64,000 nt of DNA, from positions 1-64,000 of the forward strand of contig CAMCTV010000002.1 in assembly GCA_945878635.1 (NCBI GenBank). The letters run 5' to 3'. This document shows, one piece after another, positions 53,963 through 63,784 of the stretch (position 1 is its first letter; every line of letters begins with the position of its first letter). Source of the DNA: Chryseobacterium gleum. GTDB taxonomy: Bacteria; Bacteroidota; Bacteroidia; Flavobacteriales_D; Sanyastnellaceae. Below the pieces are notes generated by a model. It saw only the letters and a list, made by a program, of their open reading frames with translations, was not told the DNA's origin and ran no database searches. A program made the position numbers and the translations under genes.

Positions 53963-54970
53963 CTAATTTTTTTCGGTTGACAAAGGTAACTGCGGAAATA
54001 GATTGCGCGCGGTTTGTTGGATAACATCTTCCACGGACTCAAACTTCCATTGCAGTTGCTTCACTATTTTTTCGTTATTAAATCGCTTGATTTGTGCGGT
54101 ATTTCGGATGGTTTCAGCGGTTACCATGGCCTTCTTGCCTGTTAGCAGCTCCCTGATGGCATCCATCCAATAAATGAGCTTCAACATCCATTGACTGAGC
54201 GGCTTCTGCGGAATCCTTTTTTTCATTGCCTTTGCCATGGAAGCAAATGCCCATTCCATCGTTTGATTCTCTGCCACCAAAATGTATCGCTCACCCCAAC
54301 ATTGCTTTTCCACCAAACCCAACATGATTTTCGCTGCATCATTCACCCCAATCCAACCTGTTCCTCCGAGCGGAAAATAGTTGTAACCACGCGCTACGGT
54401 ATCAAACAATTGGCCTGAACTCTGGTGCAAATCCACCTCTCCAATGATCACCCCAGGATTGACAATAACCGCCTTAAGCCCCTCTTCTATGCCGCGCCAA
54501 ACCTCCATTTCACCCAAAAACTTTGTCCTTGAATACTCTGTATGGGATTTGGATGGCTGCCAAAAACATTGCTCATCTACGGGGGCATTTTCTTCCGATT
54601 TTCCCAAAGCTGCAATTGAACTAACATGACAGAAAGCAACACCGAACTCCAAGGCCCAATCCACCCATTCCGCTGTCTGATGAACATTTACTTCTATCAT
54701 CGTAGCGTGATCTTTGGCATGATAACTCACCACAGCAGCACAATGATAAATCGTTTTAAAATCATCAAAATGAGATAGATTCCAAAACGATTCTGTTGTC
54801 ATCCAATACAACTGATTGGCTTCCCAACTGACTCCTTTTCTGCGCAACCATTTCTCCGTTTCTTCAGGCTTTCTATGGTGGTACAAAGCAGTCACCGCTT
54901 CTCCTTTTTGTAAAAGATACTTTAAGACATGTGAGCCTACCAATCCCGTTGCTCCTGTGATCAATTGCAT
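53963..54970 (-). CDS. NAD(P)-dependent epimerase/reductase (extended SDR, dihydroflavonol reductase-like)
   Basis: 335 residues. The N-terminal Rossmann loop TGATGLVGSHVLKYLL, the strand HCAAVVSYHAKD, catalytic Ser in CHVSSIAALG and the Tyr-Lys pair in EYSRTKFLGE define an extended short-chain dehydrogenase. The pattern is nearest to dihydroflavonol-4-reductase/3-beta-HSD-like proteins. The natural substrate is unknown. It ends one base before the maeB start, so the two are co-transcribed. A box TAACTTAG on the minus strand (54982-54975) lies 4 bases before the ATG, back to back with the uvrC box. Confidence 0.85.
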   Translation of the reverse strand: MQLITGATGLVGSHVLKYLLQKGEAVTALYHHRKPEETEKWLRRKGVSWEANQLYWMTTESFWNLSHFDDFKTIYHCAAVVSYHAKDHATMIEVNVHQTAEWVDWALEFGVAFCHVSSIAALGKSEENAPVDEQCFWQPSKSHTEYSRTKFLGEMEVWRGIEEGLKAVIVNPGVIIGEVDLHQSSGQLFDTVARGYNYFPLGGTGWIGVNDAAKIMLGLVEKQCWGERYILVAENQTMEWAFASMAKAMKKRIPQKPLSQWMLKLIYWMDAIRELLTGKKAMVTAETIRNTAQIKRFNNEKIVKQLQWKFESVEDVIQQTARNLFPQLPLSTEKN

Positions 54971-54974
54971 GGCG

Positions 54975-54982
54975 CTAAGTTA
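54975..54982 (-). promoter_or_regulatory. Candidate -7 box of the epimerase-maeB unit
   Basis: TAACTTAG is one mismatch from TAnnTTTG and ends 4 bases before the ATG at 54970. The 40-base region also holds the divergent uvrC box. Confidence 0.3.
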
Positions 54983-54996
54983 AACCACATTCGCAT

Positions 54997-55004
54997 TAAC
55001 TTCG
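54997..55004 (+). promoter_or_regulatory. Candidate -7 box of uvrC
   Basis: TAACTTCG fits TAnnTT(T/C)G and ends 6 bases before the TTG start at 55011, implying a nearly leaderless message. Confidence 0.35.
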
Positions 55005-55010
55005 CCACGT

Positions 55011-56837
55011 TTGAAAACCAATACCCACATAGAAAACATCCTCAAAACGCTGCCGGATAAGCCCGGCGTGTACCAATACTATGATGAACAAGGGCAATTG
55101 CTTTATATAGGAAAGGCCAAAGTGCTCAAAAACCGAGTGAGCAGTTATTTCAGCAAAATCAAATTTGAAAATGCCAAGACCTTTCAATTGGTCAAACGCA
55201 TTGCTGACATTAAGTTCATTGTCGTTGCCACGGAATCTGACGCCTTGTTGCTAGAAAACTCCCTGATAAAAAAATTCAAACCCAAGTACAATATTGCATT
55301 AAAAGATGACAGAACTTATCCAAGCATTGTCATCAAAAATGAAAAGTTTCCAAGGGTATTTGCCACACGTAAAATTCTGAAAGACGGCTCAACCTATCTT
55401 GGTCCATTTACCAGTGTCAAAGCCATGCACCAAGTGTTGGAATTAGCCAAAACACTCTATCCCATTCGAACCTGCAATTTGCCCCTTTCACAAGAGAACA
55501 TTGAAAAAGGTAAATTCCGGGTTTGTTTGGAGTACCACATTGGGAATTGCCTTGGTCCATGTGATGCGCGACAATCAGAGTTGGAATATGATCAACACAT
55601 CTTTCAAATCAAACGAATCATCCGGGGATACTACGGAGATGTGCTTCGCGATTTAAAACAAGAAATGTTTCAACGCGCAACTACCCTGGAATTTGAAGCA
55701 GCACAAAAGATCAAAGAAAAAATAGACGCGCTGGAAAGTTTTCAAACCAAAAACACCATTGTACATCCTTCCATTTCGCACATTGACGTCTTTACCATGG
55801 TCTCAGATGACAACAGCTCCTTTGTCAATTTCCTGCAAATCATGAATGGGACCATTGCCATAGGATACAACATGGAATTGAAAAAGAAGATGGACGAGAC
55901 CGACGAGGAAGTGCTCACGTTTGCCGTAACGCATATTAGAGACAAATTCAAATCCAAGTCCTTTGAAGTACTGGTTCCTTTTGAGATTGATTGGCCTTGG
56001 GACAAAATCAAACTCACTGTTCCTTTGCGCGGAGACAAGAAGAAACTTTTGGAATTGTCAGAGCGCAACGCCAAACAAAGCTTGCTGCAATCGCACAAGC
56101 AAATAGAACTCACCGATCCAGCGCGACATACAGAAAGGATTTTGTCTACTTTACAAAAAGACCTTCACCTCAAAGATTTGCCTCGCCACATTGAGTGTTT
56201 TGACAATTCAAACATACAAGGGACCAATCCTGTTAGTGCATGTGTGGTTTTCAAAGAAGCCAAGGCAAGCAAAAAAGATTACCGCATTTTCAATGTAAAA
56301 ACAGTGCAAGGGCCCGACGATTTTGCTACCATGCGTGAAGCCATTTTCAGGAGATACCATCGCGTAATGGAAGAAAATGAACCGATGCCGCAATTGATTA
56401 TTATTGATGGCGGCAAGGGGCAATTGAGTGCTGCAATGGAGAGTCTCAACACCCTTGATCTGGTGGGAAAAGTGGCCGTTATTGGAATCGCCAAAAAATT
56501 AGAAGAGATCTATTTTCCAGGTGATTCAGACCCGCTCTATTTGGACAAACGCTCAGAATCATTAAAACTCATTCAACAATTGCGCGATGAGGCGCATCGT
56601 TTTGGTCTATCCAAACACCGCAATCGAAGAAGCAAAGAAGCCCTACAAACTGAATTGACCCAAATTCCAGGACTGGGAATCAAGAGTGCCCAAAAACTTT
56701 TGATTCAATTTGGCAGTGTTGACAACATCAAAGCTCAGAGTGTTGAATCCTTAACCAGTTGCGTTTCCGCTCCAGTAGCCAAAAAGATACATGGTTACTT
56801 CCATGCTTTTGACCAAGAAATCACGGTTGAGAAATGA
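55011..56837 (+). CDS. uvrC: Excinuclease ABC subunit C
   Basis: A 608-residue nuclease that makes both cuts around UvrAB-bound DNA damage. The GIY-YIG domain (LPDKPGVYQYYDEQGQLLYIGKAK...VSSYF), a UvrB-contacting region near 205-240 (EFEAAQKIKEKIDAL), the RNase H-like domain (HIECFDNSNIQGTNPVSACVVF, LIIIDGGKGQLSAA) and terminal helix-hairpin-helix motifs (TQIPGLGIKSAQKLLIQFGSV) are present. Length is normal. The start is TTG 55011: an in-frame TAA lies upstream (54981), no ATG is available, and 13 residues before LPDKPGVY is the usual distance. Confidence 0.96.
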   Translation: MKTNTHIENILKTLPDKPGVYQYYDEQGQLLYIGKAKVLKNRVSSYFSKIKFENAKTFQLVKRIADIKFIVVATESDALLLENSLIKKFKPKYNIALKDDRTYPSIVIKNEKFPRVFATRKILKDGSTYLGPFTSVKAMHQVLELAKTLYPIRTCNLPLSQENIEKGKFRVCLEYHIGNCLGPCDARQSELEYDQHIFQIKRIIRGYYGDVLRDLKQEMFQRATTLEFEAAQKIKEKIDALESFQTKNTIVHPSISHIDVFTMVSDDNSSFVNFLQIMNGTIAIGYNMELKKKMDETDEEVLTFAVTHIRDKFKSKSFEVLVPFEIDWPWDKIKLTVPLRGDKKKLLELSERNAKQSLLQSHKQIELTDPARHTERILSTLQKDLHLKDLPRHIECFDNSNIQGTNPVSACVVFKEAKASKKDYRIFNVKTVQGPDDFATMREAIFRRYHRVMEENEPMPQLIIIDGGKGQLSAAMESLNTLDLVGKVAVIGIAKKLEEIYFPGDSDPLYLDKRSESLKLIQQLRDEAHRFGLSKHRNRRSKEALQTELTQIPGLGIKSAQKLLIQFGSVDNIKAQSVESLTSCVSAPVAKKIHGYFHAFDQEITVEK

Positions 56838-56892
56838 GCAAACCATTGTTAAAACAAGGACAACTCCAACGATGATGGCAAAGCTTGGGTTT

Positions 56893-56900
56893 TATCTTTG
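56893..56900 (+). promoter_or_regulatory. -7 promoter box of the penicillin-binding protein gene
   Basis: TATCTTTG matches TAnnTTTG exactly and ends 5 bases before ATG 56906. A -33 TTG at normal spacing was not seen. Confidence 0.5.
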
Positions 56901-56905
56901 CATGA

Positions 56906-59326
56906 ATGGAAAAATTTAGCCCTGAGCAAACCAAGAAATACAATAAGCGCCTCATTTGGATTGGAGCCAGTCCTGTATTGCTGGTTCTTCTCATCCTGCT
57001 CATCACCCTGCTGAGCGGACTTCCCAACGTAGAAACCTTAGCCAATCCCAAGGTCAGCTTGGCTTCCTCCATCTATTCCGCTGATGGAAAAATGATTGGA
57101 TCCTATTTCAAGGAAAACCGCGCTGACGTGAAGTTCAATGAAATACCGAAACATGTTGTGGATGCCCTAGTGGCAACAGAAGATGAAAGATTCTACCAGC
57201 ACAGCGGCGTAGATTTCTTGGGATTATTCAGAGCCATGTTCAGCTTGGGACAAGATGGTGGAGGGTCCACCATCACGCAACAATTGGCCAAACAACAGTT
57301 CACCAAAAATTTCGAAAAAGTAGGCAAAGTAAAACGTGCATGGCAAAAAATCAGAGAGTGGATTATCGCTTGCAAGCTCGAACGCCTTTACACCAAAGAA
57401 GAAATCATTACCCTTTACTTGAACCAATATGATTTCTTAAACCAAGCTGTGGGTATCAAATCAGCAGCCTTGGTGTATTTTAACACAACGCCAGATAAAT
57501 TGACCGTAGAACAAGGAGCAATGCTTATTGGTATGCTCAAAAACTCTTCTCTGTTCAATCCTGTTAAGCGTGAGGAAAAAGTAACCAAACGTCGGGAAGT
57601 GGTTTTAAAACAGATGGTGAAAAACAAATACCTTACTGATCTGCAATATGACAGCTTGCGTGTTTTACCACTGGGATTGGATTTTCAAAAAATCAGCCAT
57701 ACGGAAGGAATGGCTCCTTATTTCAGAGAGGTATTGCGATTAAAAATTCAGGAGATTTTTGACGAAAAAGATGCGGATGGAAATTTGAAATATATCAAAG
57801 CGGATGGTACTCCCTATAATATTTACAAGGACGGACTAAAAATCTACACCACACTGGATGCCAAGATGCAAGAATATGGTGAATGGGCTGTAGAAGAGCA
57901 TTTGAGCACAGAGTTACAAAAAGCATTTACCCAAGATTTAAAGTCAAGAAGAAAAGAAAACTATCCTTTCTACAATGGTATTGCGGAGAGTGATCGCAAG
58001 AATATTATGGATCAAGCTTACAAGCAAAGTGAGCGCTATAAATTCTTGGCAGGCCACATGTGCCCAGAATGCAAAAGACCCAAGAGCTATATTGTAAATG
58101 AAGGCAAAGAGTACGTATGTGATGCAGAAGCTGGAGGATGCGGTGAACATTGGGCATCGCACGATGAAGCGGAGATTCAAAAAATCTTCCAAACCAAAAC
58201 CAAAATGAAGGTTTATACACACAAAGGACCCAAGGATACGCTCATGAGCCCGATGGATAGCATTTTATACCACAAGACAGTACTTCACGCCAGCCTCATG
58301 TCCATGGATCCAAAAACTGGGCATATCAAAGCCTGGGTTGGTGGCATAGATTACAACTATTTCAAATACGACAATGTTTATCAATCCCGTCGTCAAGTGG
58401 GATCTACATTTAAGCCCATCGTTTACGCCACAGCGCTGCGCATGGGTAAAAAACCATGTGACCCCATCGTTGTAGCTTCACCTTGTTTTAATTTACCTAC
58501 CGGTGAGCGCTGGTGTCCGCGCGGAGGAAGCGCCGGACGTTATGTGATGAACAAAGCGCTCGCAGCATCCGTCAATACCGTAGCCGCGCAATTGATCAGC
58601 GATTACGGAGTGGATGCTGTAGTGGCATTGGCACGCAATCTGGGTATCAAAAGTGACATTCCACGCACATACTCCATTGCATTAGGCGTTGCACAGCTCT
58701 CTTTGTATGAAATGGTAGGAGCCAACTCGGCCATGGTTAATCACGGCATGTACATTGAACCAACCTATTTGCTTCGCATTGAAGACCGCAATGGCAATAT
58801 GATTTACGAGGCCGATCCCCAAATCAGCCAAGCCCTTGATCCGAGCGTTTCCTATGCATTGGTAGATATGATGAAAGGCGTTTGTAACTTTGGAACAGCC
58901 GCTCGAATCAGAAGTGGCCGACCATACGGAAATCTTCGTTACCCATTGGCCGGAAAAACAGGAACTACACAGAGTAATACGGATGGCTGGTTCATAGGTA
59001 TGACGCCAGATTTGGTTACCGGGGTATGGGTAGGTGCACAAGATCCCACCATCCGATTCAGCAGCACCAACCTTGGTCAGGGCGCCAATACAGGTCTTCC
59101 CATCTTTGGCTACTTCATGAACAAAGTCTACGCCGATCCCAATATCAAAATCTCCAAAGGCGACTTCCCCAAACCGGATAATTACGACACTTTGCGATTT
59201 GATTGCAATGTGCACGAACCAGACGCTATTTTTGCGGAGGATGTATTCTCCGATGATGGCGATGAAGATTTGTACAACAATGGAGAGTTGTTCATGGGCG
59301 GAGCAGATTCAATACTAAAAAAATAA
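56906..59326 (+). CDS. Class A penicillin-binding protein (PBP1A-like) with four-Cys insertion
   Basis: An 806-residue bifunctional peptidoglycan synthase. After a membrane anchor (about 16-37) the glycosyltransferase domain shows [14 protein letters not shown] (catalytic Glu in EDE, 92-94) and [13 protein letters not shown] (118-130). The transpeptidase domain has the catalytic serine in STFK (500-503), SVN (555-557) and KTGT (684-687). Between the domains (about 340-435) lies an insertion containing CPEC (386-389), Cys405 and Cys412, the spacing of a small zinc ribbon. Such cysteines are not part of the standard PBP1A fold. The acidic C-terminal tail ([12 protein letters not shown]) is short. 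It starts 68 bases after uvrC with its own promoter box and is followed by scoA after two bases. Confidence 0.94.
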   Translation: MEKFSPEQTKKYNKRLIWIGASPVLLVLLILLITLLSGLPNVETLANPKVSLASSIYSADGKMIGSYFKENRADVKFNEIPKHVVDALVATEDERFYQHSGVDFLGLFRAMFSLGQDGGGSTITQQLAKQQFTKNFEKVGKVKRAWQKIREWIIACKLERLYTKEEIITLYLNQYDFLNQAVGIKSAALVYFNTTPDKLTVEQGAMLIGMLKNSSLFNPVKREEKVTKRREVVLKQMVKNKYLTDLQYDSLRVLPLGLDFQKISHTEGMAPYFREVLRLKIQEIFDEKDADGNLKYIKADGTPYNIYKDGLKIYTTLDAKMQEYGEWAVEEHLSTELQKAFTQDLKSRRKENYPFYNGIAESDRKNIMDQAYKQSERYKFLAGHMCPECKRPKSYIVNEGKEYVCDAEAGGCGEHWASHDEAEIQKIFQTKTKMKVYTHKGPKDTLMSPMDSILYHKTVLHASLMSMDPKTGHIKAWVGGIDYNYFKYDNVYQSRRQVGSTFKPIVYATALRMGKKPCDPIVVASPCFNLPTGERWCPRGGSAGRYVMNKALAASVNTVAAQLISDYGVDAVVALARNLGIKSDIPRTYSIALGVAQLSLYEMVGANSAMVNHGMYIEPTYLLRIEDRNGNMIYEADPQISQALDPSVSYALVDMMKGVCNFGTAARIRSGRPYGNLRYPLAGKTGTTQSNTDGWFIGMTPDLVTGVWVGAQDPTIRFSSTNLGQGANTGLPIFGYFMNKVYADPNIKISKGDFPKPDNYDTLRFDCNVHEPDAIFAEDVFSDDGDEDLYNNGELFMGGADSILKK

Positions 59327-59328
59327 AA

Positions 59329-60033
59329 ATGGGTTTTAACAAAGTTGTAAAAGATGCCAACGAAGCCTGCCAAGGCATTCAAAGTGGTATGACCCTTATG
59401 CTTGGAGGTTTTGGCCTTTGTGGCATTCCAGAAAATTGCATTACCGAGTTGGTCAATTTGGGCGTCAATAATTTGACATGCATCTCCAACAATGCGGGTG
59501 TAGATGATTTTGGACTTGGTCTTTTATTACAAGGAAAACAAGTCAAAAAAATGATCAGCTCTTACGTAGGTGAAAACGAGGAATTTGAAAGACAAATGCT
59601 CAGTGGAGAATTGGACGTAGAACTGATTCCCCAAGGCACATTGGCAGAACGATGCATGGCAGCAGGCTATGGAATGCCCGCCATCTACACCCCTGCTGGC
59701 GTAGGAACGGAAGTGGCCGAAGGTAAAGAAACAAGGGTCTTCAACGGAAAAACTTATCTTTTGGAATATGCCTTTGATGCAGACTTTGCCATCGTCAAAG
59801 CATGGAAAGGAGATACCATGGGCAATTTGATATTCAGAAGTACCGCAAGGAATTTTAATCCCATGATGGCCATGGCTGGGAAAATCACCATTGCTGAAGT
59901 AGAGGAATTGGTTCCTGCTGGCGAATTGGACCCTGACCACATACATACCCCTGGCATCTATGTGCATCGAATCTTCCAGGGAAAGCGATACGAAAAAAGA
60001 ATTGAACAAAGAACCACCCAAAAGCGCGCGTAA
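59329..60033 (+). CDS. scoA: Succinyl-CoA:3-ketoacid CoA-transferase subunit A
   Basis: A 234-residue alpha subunit of the transferase that moves CoA from succinyl-CoA to acetoacetate, linking ketone bodies or leucine breakdown to the TCA cycle. The N-terminal pattern [19 protein letters not shown], then [45 protein letters not shown] and [12 protein letters not shown]-like ([24 protein letters not shown]) are typical. It starts two bases after the penicillin-binding protein stop and is followed by subunit B after two bases, a normal two-subunit bacterial arrangement. Confidence 0.95.
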   Translation: MGFNKVVKDANEACQGIQSGMTLMLGGFGLCGIPENCITELVNLGVNNLTCISNNAGVDDFGLGLLLQGKQVKKMISSYVGENEEFERQMLSGELDVELIPQGTLAERCMAAGYGMPAIYTPAGVGTEVAEGKETRVFNGKTYLLEYAFDADFAIVKAWKGDTMGNLIFRSTARNFNPMMAMAGKITIAEVEELVPAGELDPDHIHTPGIYVHRIFQGKRYEKRIEQRTTQKRA

Positions 60034-60035
60034 AC

Positions 60036-60686
60036 ATGTTGGATAAAAATGGAATTGCAAAAAGAATTGCATTAGAGGTCAAGGACGGCATGTACGTCAA
60101 CTTGGGCATTGGAATCCCCACATTGGTGGCCAATTATGTTCCCAATAACATTGAGGTAGTTCTGCAATCGGAAAATGGACTACTCGGAACCGGACCATTT
60201 CCCTTTGAAGGAGAAGAAGATGCCGATCTTATCAATGCTGGAAAACAAACAGTAACGACGCTGCCTGGATCATCCTTCTTTGACAGTGCCATGAGCTTTG
60301 GTATGATCAGGGCACAAAAAGTGGATTTGACCATTTTAGGCGCCATGGAAGTGAGTGAATTGGGAGACATTGCCAATTGGAAAGTCCCTGGAAAAATGGT
60401 AAAAGGAATGGGCGGTGCCATGGATTTGGTAGCCTCTGCCAAAAACATCATTGTAGCCATGCAACATTGCGACAAAGCAGGTCATTCCAAGCTTTTGCCA
60501 CAATGCACCCTTCCACTCACGGGAATTCATTGCATCAAAAAAGTAGTCACCGATTTGGGTGTTTTTGACATCAAAGATGGCGCCTTTCATTTGCTAGAGA
60601 GAGCCCACGATGTCAGCATCGAAGAAATACAAGCCAAAACGGCTGGAAAGCTGGTCATTCCTGATGTTGTTGGTGTAATACATTAA
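60036..60686 (+). CDS. scoB: Succinyl-CoA:3-ketoacid CoA-transferase subunit B
   Basis: A 216-residue beta subunit. NLGIGIPTLVANYVP, the catalytic-glutamate motif QSENGLLGTGPFP (the Glu forms the thioester), DLINAGKQTVTTLPGSSFFDSAMSFGMIR and GAMEVSELGDIANWKVPGKMVKGMGGAMDLV are hallmarks of the family. Length is normal. It is co-transcribed with scoA. Confidence 0.95.
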   Translation: MLDKNGIAKRIALEVKDGMYVNLGIGIPTLVANYVPNNIEVVLQSENGLLGTGPFPFEGEEDADLINAGKQTVTTLPGSSFFDSAMSFGMIRAQKVDLTILGAMEVSELGDIANWKVPGKMVKGMGGAMDLVASAKNIIVAMQHCDKAGHSKLLPQCTLPLTGIHCIKKVVTDLGVFDIKDGAFHLLERAHDVSIEEIQAKTAGKLVIPDVVGVIH

Positions 60687-60703
60687 GGGCTCTAGCCCTT
60701 TCT
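60685..60703 (+). terminator. Possible weak terminator after scoB
   Basis: The inverted repeat AAGGGCT (60685-60691) / AGCCCTT (60694-60700) overlaps the scoB stop and is followed by a mixed T-rich stretch. The T run is interrupted, so termination may be partial. Confidence 0.4.
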
Positions 60704-60721
60704 TTGCTGCTGCTTTTTGCT

Positions 60722-60729
60722 TATCATTG
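60722..60729 (+). promoter_or_regulatory. Candidate -7 box of the amidohydrolase gene
   Basis: TATCATTG is one mismatch from TAnnTTTG and ends 4 bases before ATG 60734. Confidence 0.3.
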
Positions 60730-60733
60730 CAGT

Positions 60734-63700
60734 ATGCGAAAAATGATTTTGTTTGTTGTCCTAATCCAGTCCGCTTGGATTTATGCGCAACCCACTTTCC
60801 CTGTCAATGGCGCTCGAGAGAAGGAGGTGGTTCACACCGCCATCACTCATGCCACACTGCACATCAATGACATTGAAGTAATAAATGATGCTACACTTTT
60901 ATTCTACAAAGGTCGTATCATCGGCGCAGGCAGCAACCTAACATTGCCTGCTGGTACGGTAATATTGGATTACAGCAACAAGCATATTTACCCTTCTTTT
61001 GTTGACTTGTATAGCAACTACGGACAACCCGCCGTTGAACAAGCGCAATGGTCACCATTTCCCAATCCTGATCGCAACAGGAAAGGAGCCTTTGGTTGGA
61101 ATGATGCCATTCACGCAGATTATGCAGCCAGCTACCATTTCAACTACGATGAAGCCGCTGCCAATGATTTAATCAAAGCTGGCGTTGGTGCTGTCGTCAC
61201 GCACCGAAGGGATGGAATTGTTAGAGGAAGCGGCGCATTGGTTGCTTTAGATGACAATGAGAATATGGCCCTACTCCAATCCAATGTATCCGCTCATTAC
61301 TCTTTTGAAAAAGGAAGCAGCAAGCAGGAGTATCCATCCAGCTTAATGGGTTCAATTGCACTCCTGCGCCAAACCTACTTTGATGCAGAGTGGTATAAAA
61401 ATCAAGGGATTCAACAAGAACGAAACCTGAGCTTAGAGTCATTTTTACAATTACAACAATTCCCTTCTTTCTTTGAAACCGATGACAAATGGAACGCCAT
61501 GCGTGCCGACAACATCGGAGATGAGATGAAAGTGCAATACATCTTCAAGGGTTCCGGAAATGAATACCAAAGAATCCAAGAAATTGCTGCAACCAAAGGA
61601 TCGTTTATTCTTCCTGTAAATTTTCCGGGGCCTTATGATTTGATTGATCCACTTCTGGCCAGACAAGTGCCTTTGGAAGAATTGAAACATTGGGACTGGG
61701 CACCGGCTAACGCATCAACGCTCAAACAAGCGACTGTTCCTTTTGCTTTTACCACAGATGGGTTGGAAGACAAGGCTTCTTTCTTACCCAACATTAGAAA
61801 AGCAGCCAGATATGGACTTGACGAATCTGATGTGATTCGCGCTTTGTGCAAAAATCCTGCACAATGGATCAACGCCTATGACCAATTGGGTAGCCTTGAA
61901 AAAGGCAAGTGGGCCAATTTCATCATCACCAGTGAACCCCTGCTTTCCAAAAAATGCAAGATTGAAGAAAACTGGGTAATGGGTAAAAAACATGAGGTCA
62001 ATATCACCAAAGCCAATCCATGGTTGGGAACTTATTCATTACAAACCGAAAAGAACCAAGAAATAAAAGTTGTTGTAGAAGACAAACCACAAGGCGTGCT
62101 AGCCGTGTGGATTCAAGGCCAGGATACATTGTCTCTAAACAGCAATGTCAAAACGGATGACTCACGCATCACCATTTCATTGACTCCAAGAATTGACAGT
62201 TCAAACGTTTCACAACAATATTTGAGTTTACAAAAACTCAACAACAGTGTGACGGGATGGTTGTTGATTGCTCAAAATGGTGACAGCAAGAACATTACGG
62301 TAAACGGAAAATTTGAATCAAAAATCCTGGAGAGCGATACCACCACCGAAGTCATTGAGGAGTGGATCAACCCCATCACGGAAATGACCTACCCTTTTGG
62401 AGCATACGGCAGAACCGAATTGCCCAAGCAAGAAACGGTATGGATTAAAAATGGCACCATGTGGACCAATGAAAAAGAAGGAATTGTTCAAGGTGATCTT
62501 TTAATACAAAATGGCAAAATTCTGCAGGTTGGAAAAGTAACTCCACCGTCCGGAATGAAATTCACCACGATAGATGCAACTGGAAAACACATTACCTGCG
62601 GTATCATTGATGAGCATAGCCACATAGCTTTGATGTCCGTCAATGAGCACGCACAAACGTCCAGCGCAGAAGTAGAAGAATCCCGCGTAGTTTGGGCGGA
62701 AGACATTGACATTTATCGGCAATTGGCTGGTGGTGTAACAGCCTCACAACTGCTCCATGGCAGTGCCAACGCCATCGGCGGACAAAGCGCTTTGATTAAG
62801 ACCAGATGGGGTGTCAATCACGAACAGATGCTCATCGAAAACGCTCCAGGCTTTATCAAGTTTGCATTAGGGGAAAACGTCAAACACAGCAACGCTGGAG
62901 ACTTTAATAGCATTCGTTTTCCACAAACCAGAATGGGCGTGGAACAGGTGTACTATGATCATTTCCACCAAGCCAGAGAATATGGCAACGAATGGAAAAA
63001 TTACAACTTGTCTTTAAAGTCAAAAACAAAATTACCCAAGCCAAGGGTTGATTTGGAGAAACAAGCTTTGTTAGAAATATTAGAAGGAAAGCGGTTCATC
63101 ACTTGTCACAGTTACGTTCAAAGTGAAATCAACATGCTCATGCACATGGCCGACAGCATGGGCATCAAGATCAACACCTTCACCCATATTTTAGAGGGAT
63201 ATAAAGTAGCAGACAAAATGAAAGCCCATGGTGCTGCAGCCTCATCTTTTAGCGACTGGTGGGCTTACAAAATGGAAGTAAGAGACGCGATACCCTACAA
63301 CGGTGCGTTGATGCACAGAGAAGGCATTGTAGTGGCCTTCAATTCAGATGATGCAGAAATGGCAAGAAGATTAAACCAAGAAGCGGCTAAAGCGGTAAAG
63401 TATGGTAATCTTACCGTGGAAGAAGCTTGGAAATTTGTGACCCTCAACCCCGCCAAAATGCTTCATCTGGACGACAGAATGGGCTCATTAAAAGTTGGCA
63501 AAGATGCAGATGTTGTCATTTGGAACAACAGCCCTTTGAGTGTTTATGCCATGGCTGAAAAAACATTTGTGGATGGACGTTGCTATTTTGACCGTGAAGA
63601 GGATGGCTTCTTGCACCAAGAAGAATGGAATGACCGCAAAGCCTTGATGGATGCCATGCAAAAAGCCATCATCAATGGAGAAACGCCACAAAAGCCAAAA

Positions 63701-63784
63701 GGAAGAAAACGCCGTCATTTCCATTGTGACAGCACCGGAGATTTGTATCACTTTGAAGAACACGACCATGAGAACCACCACTAA
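60734..63784 (+). CDS. Exported double amidohydrolase-family protein
   Basis: 1016 residues from ATG 60734 (signal peptide MRKMILFVVLIQSAWIYAQ); an in-frame start at 60704 would place ten residues before the signal. It contains two amidohydrolase-like halves. The first (about 30-445) has the flanking beta-sandwich and the ending PAQWINAYDQLGSLEKGKWANFIITSEPL, but where HxH is expected it reads SFVDLYSNYG, so it is probably inactive. The second (about 560-990) has the metal motif GIIDEHSHIAL, a His-containing TCHSYVQSEI, FTHILEGY, the Asp strand VAFNSDDAEM and LNPAKMLHLDDRMGSLKVGKDADVVIW. The C-terminus is rich in His and basic residues. The substrate is unknown (imidazolonepropionase/dipeptidase-like families). 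It overlaps the next amidohydrolase by 17 bases. Confidence 0.88.
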   Translation: MRKMILFVVLIQSAWIYAQPTFPVNGAREKEVVHTAITHATLHINDIEVINDATLLFYKGRIIGAGSNLTLPAGTVILDYSNKHIYPSFVDLYSNYGQPAVEQAQWSPFPNPDRNRKGAFGWNDAIHADYAASYHFNYDEAAANDLIKAGVGAVVTHRRDGIVRGSGALVALDDNENMALLQSNVSAHYSFEKGSSKQEYPSSLMGSIALLRQTYFDAEWYKNQGIQQERNLSLESFLQLQQFPSFFETDDKWNAMRADNIGDEMKVQYIFKGSGNEYQRIQEIAATKGSFILPVNFPGPYDLIDPLLARQVPLEELKHWDWAPANASTLKQATVPFAFTTDGLEDKASFLPNIRKAARYGLDESDVIRALCKNPAQWINAYDQLGSLEKGKWANFIITSEPLLSKKCKIEENWVMGKKHEVNITKANPWLGTYSLQTEKNQEIKVVVEDKPQGVLAVWIQGQDTLSLNSNVKTDDSRITISLTPRIDSSNVSQQYLSLQKLNNSVTGWLLIAQNGDSKNITVNGKFESKILESDTTTEVIEEWINPITEMTYPFGAYGRTELPKQETVWIKNGTMWTNEKEGIVQGDLLIQNGKILQVGKVTPPSGMKFTTIDATGKHITCGIIDEHSHIALMSVNEHAQTSSAEVEESRVVWAEDIDIYRQLAGGVTASQLLHGSANAIGGQSALIKTRWGVNHEQMLIENAPGFIKFALGENVKHSNAGDFNSIRFPQTRMGVEQVYYDHFHQAREYGNEWKNYNLSLKSKTKLPKPRVDLEKQALLEILEGKRFITCHSYVQSEINMLMHMADSMGIKINTFTHILEGYKVADKMKAHGAAASSFSDWWAYKMEVRDAIPYNGALMHREGIVVAFNSDDAEMARRLNQEAAKAVKYGNLTVEEAWKFVTLNPAKMLHLDDRMGSLKVGKDADVVIWNNSPLSVYAMAEKTFVDGRCYFDREEDGFLHQEEWNDRKALMDAMQKAIINGETPQKPKGRKRRHFHCDSTGDLYHFEEHDHENHH

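Noticed and set aside
53962-54042. Upstream start for maeB adding 27 residues
   Set aside because: It lies within the end of the epimerase gene and the extra residues do not resemble a malic enzyme N-terminus.
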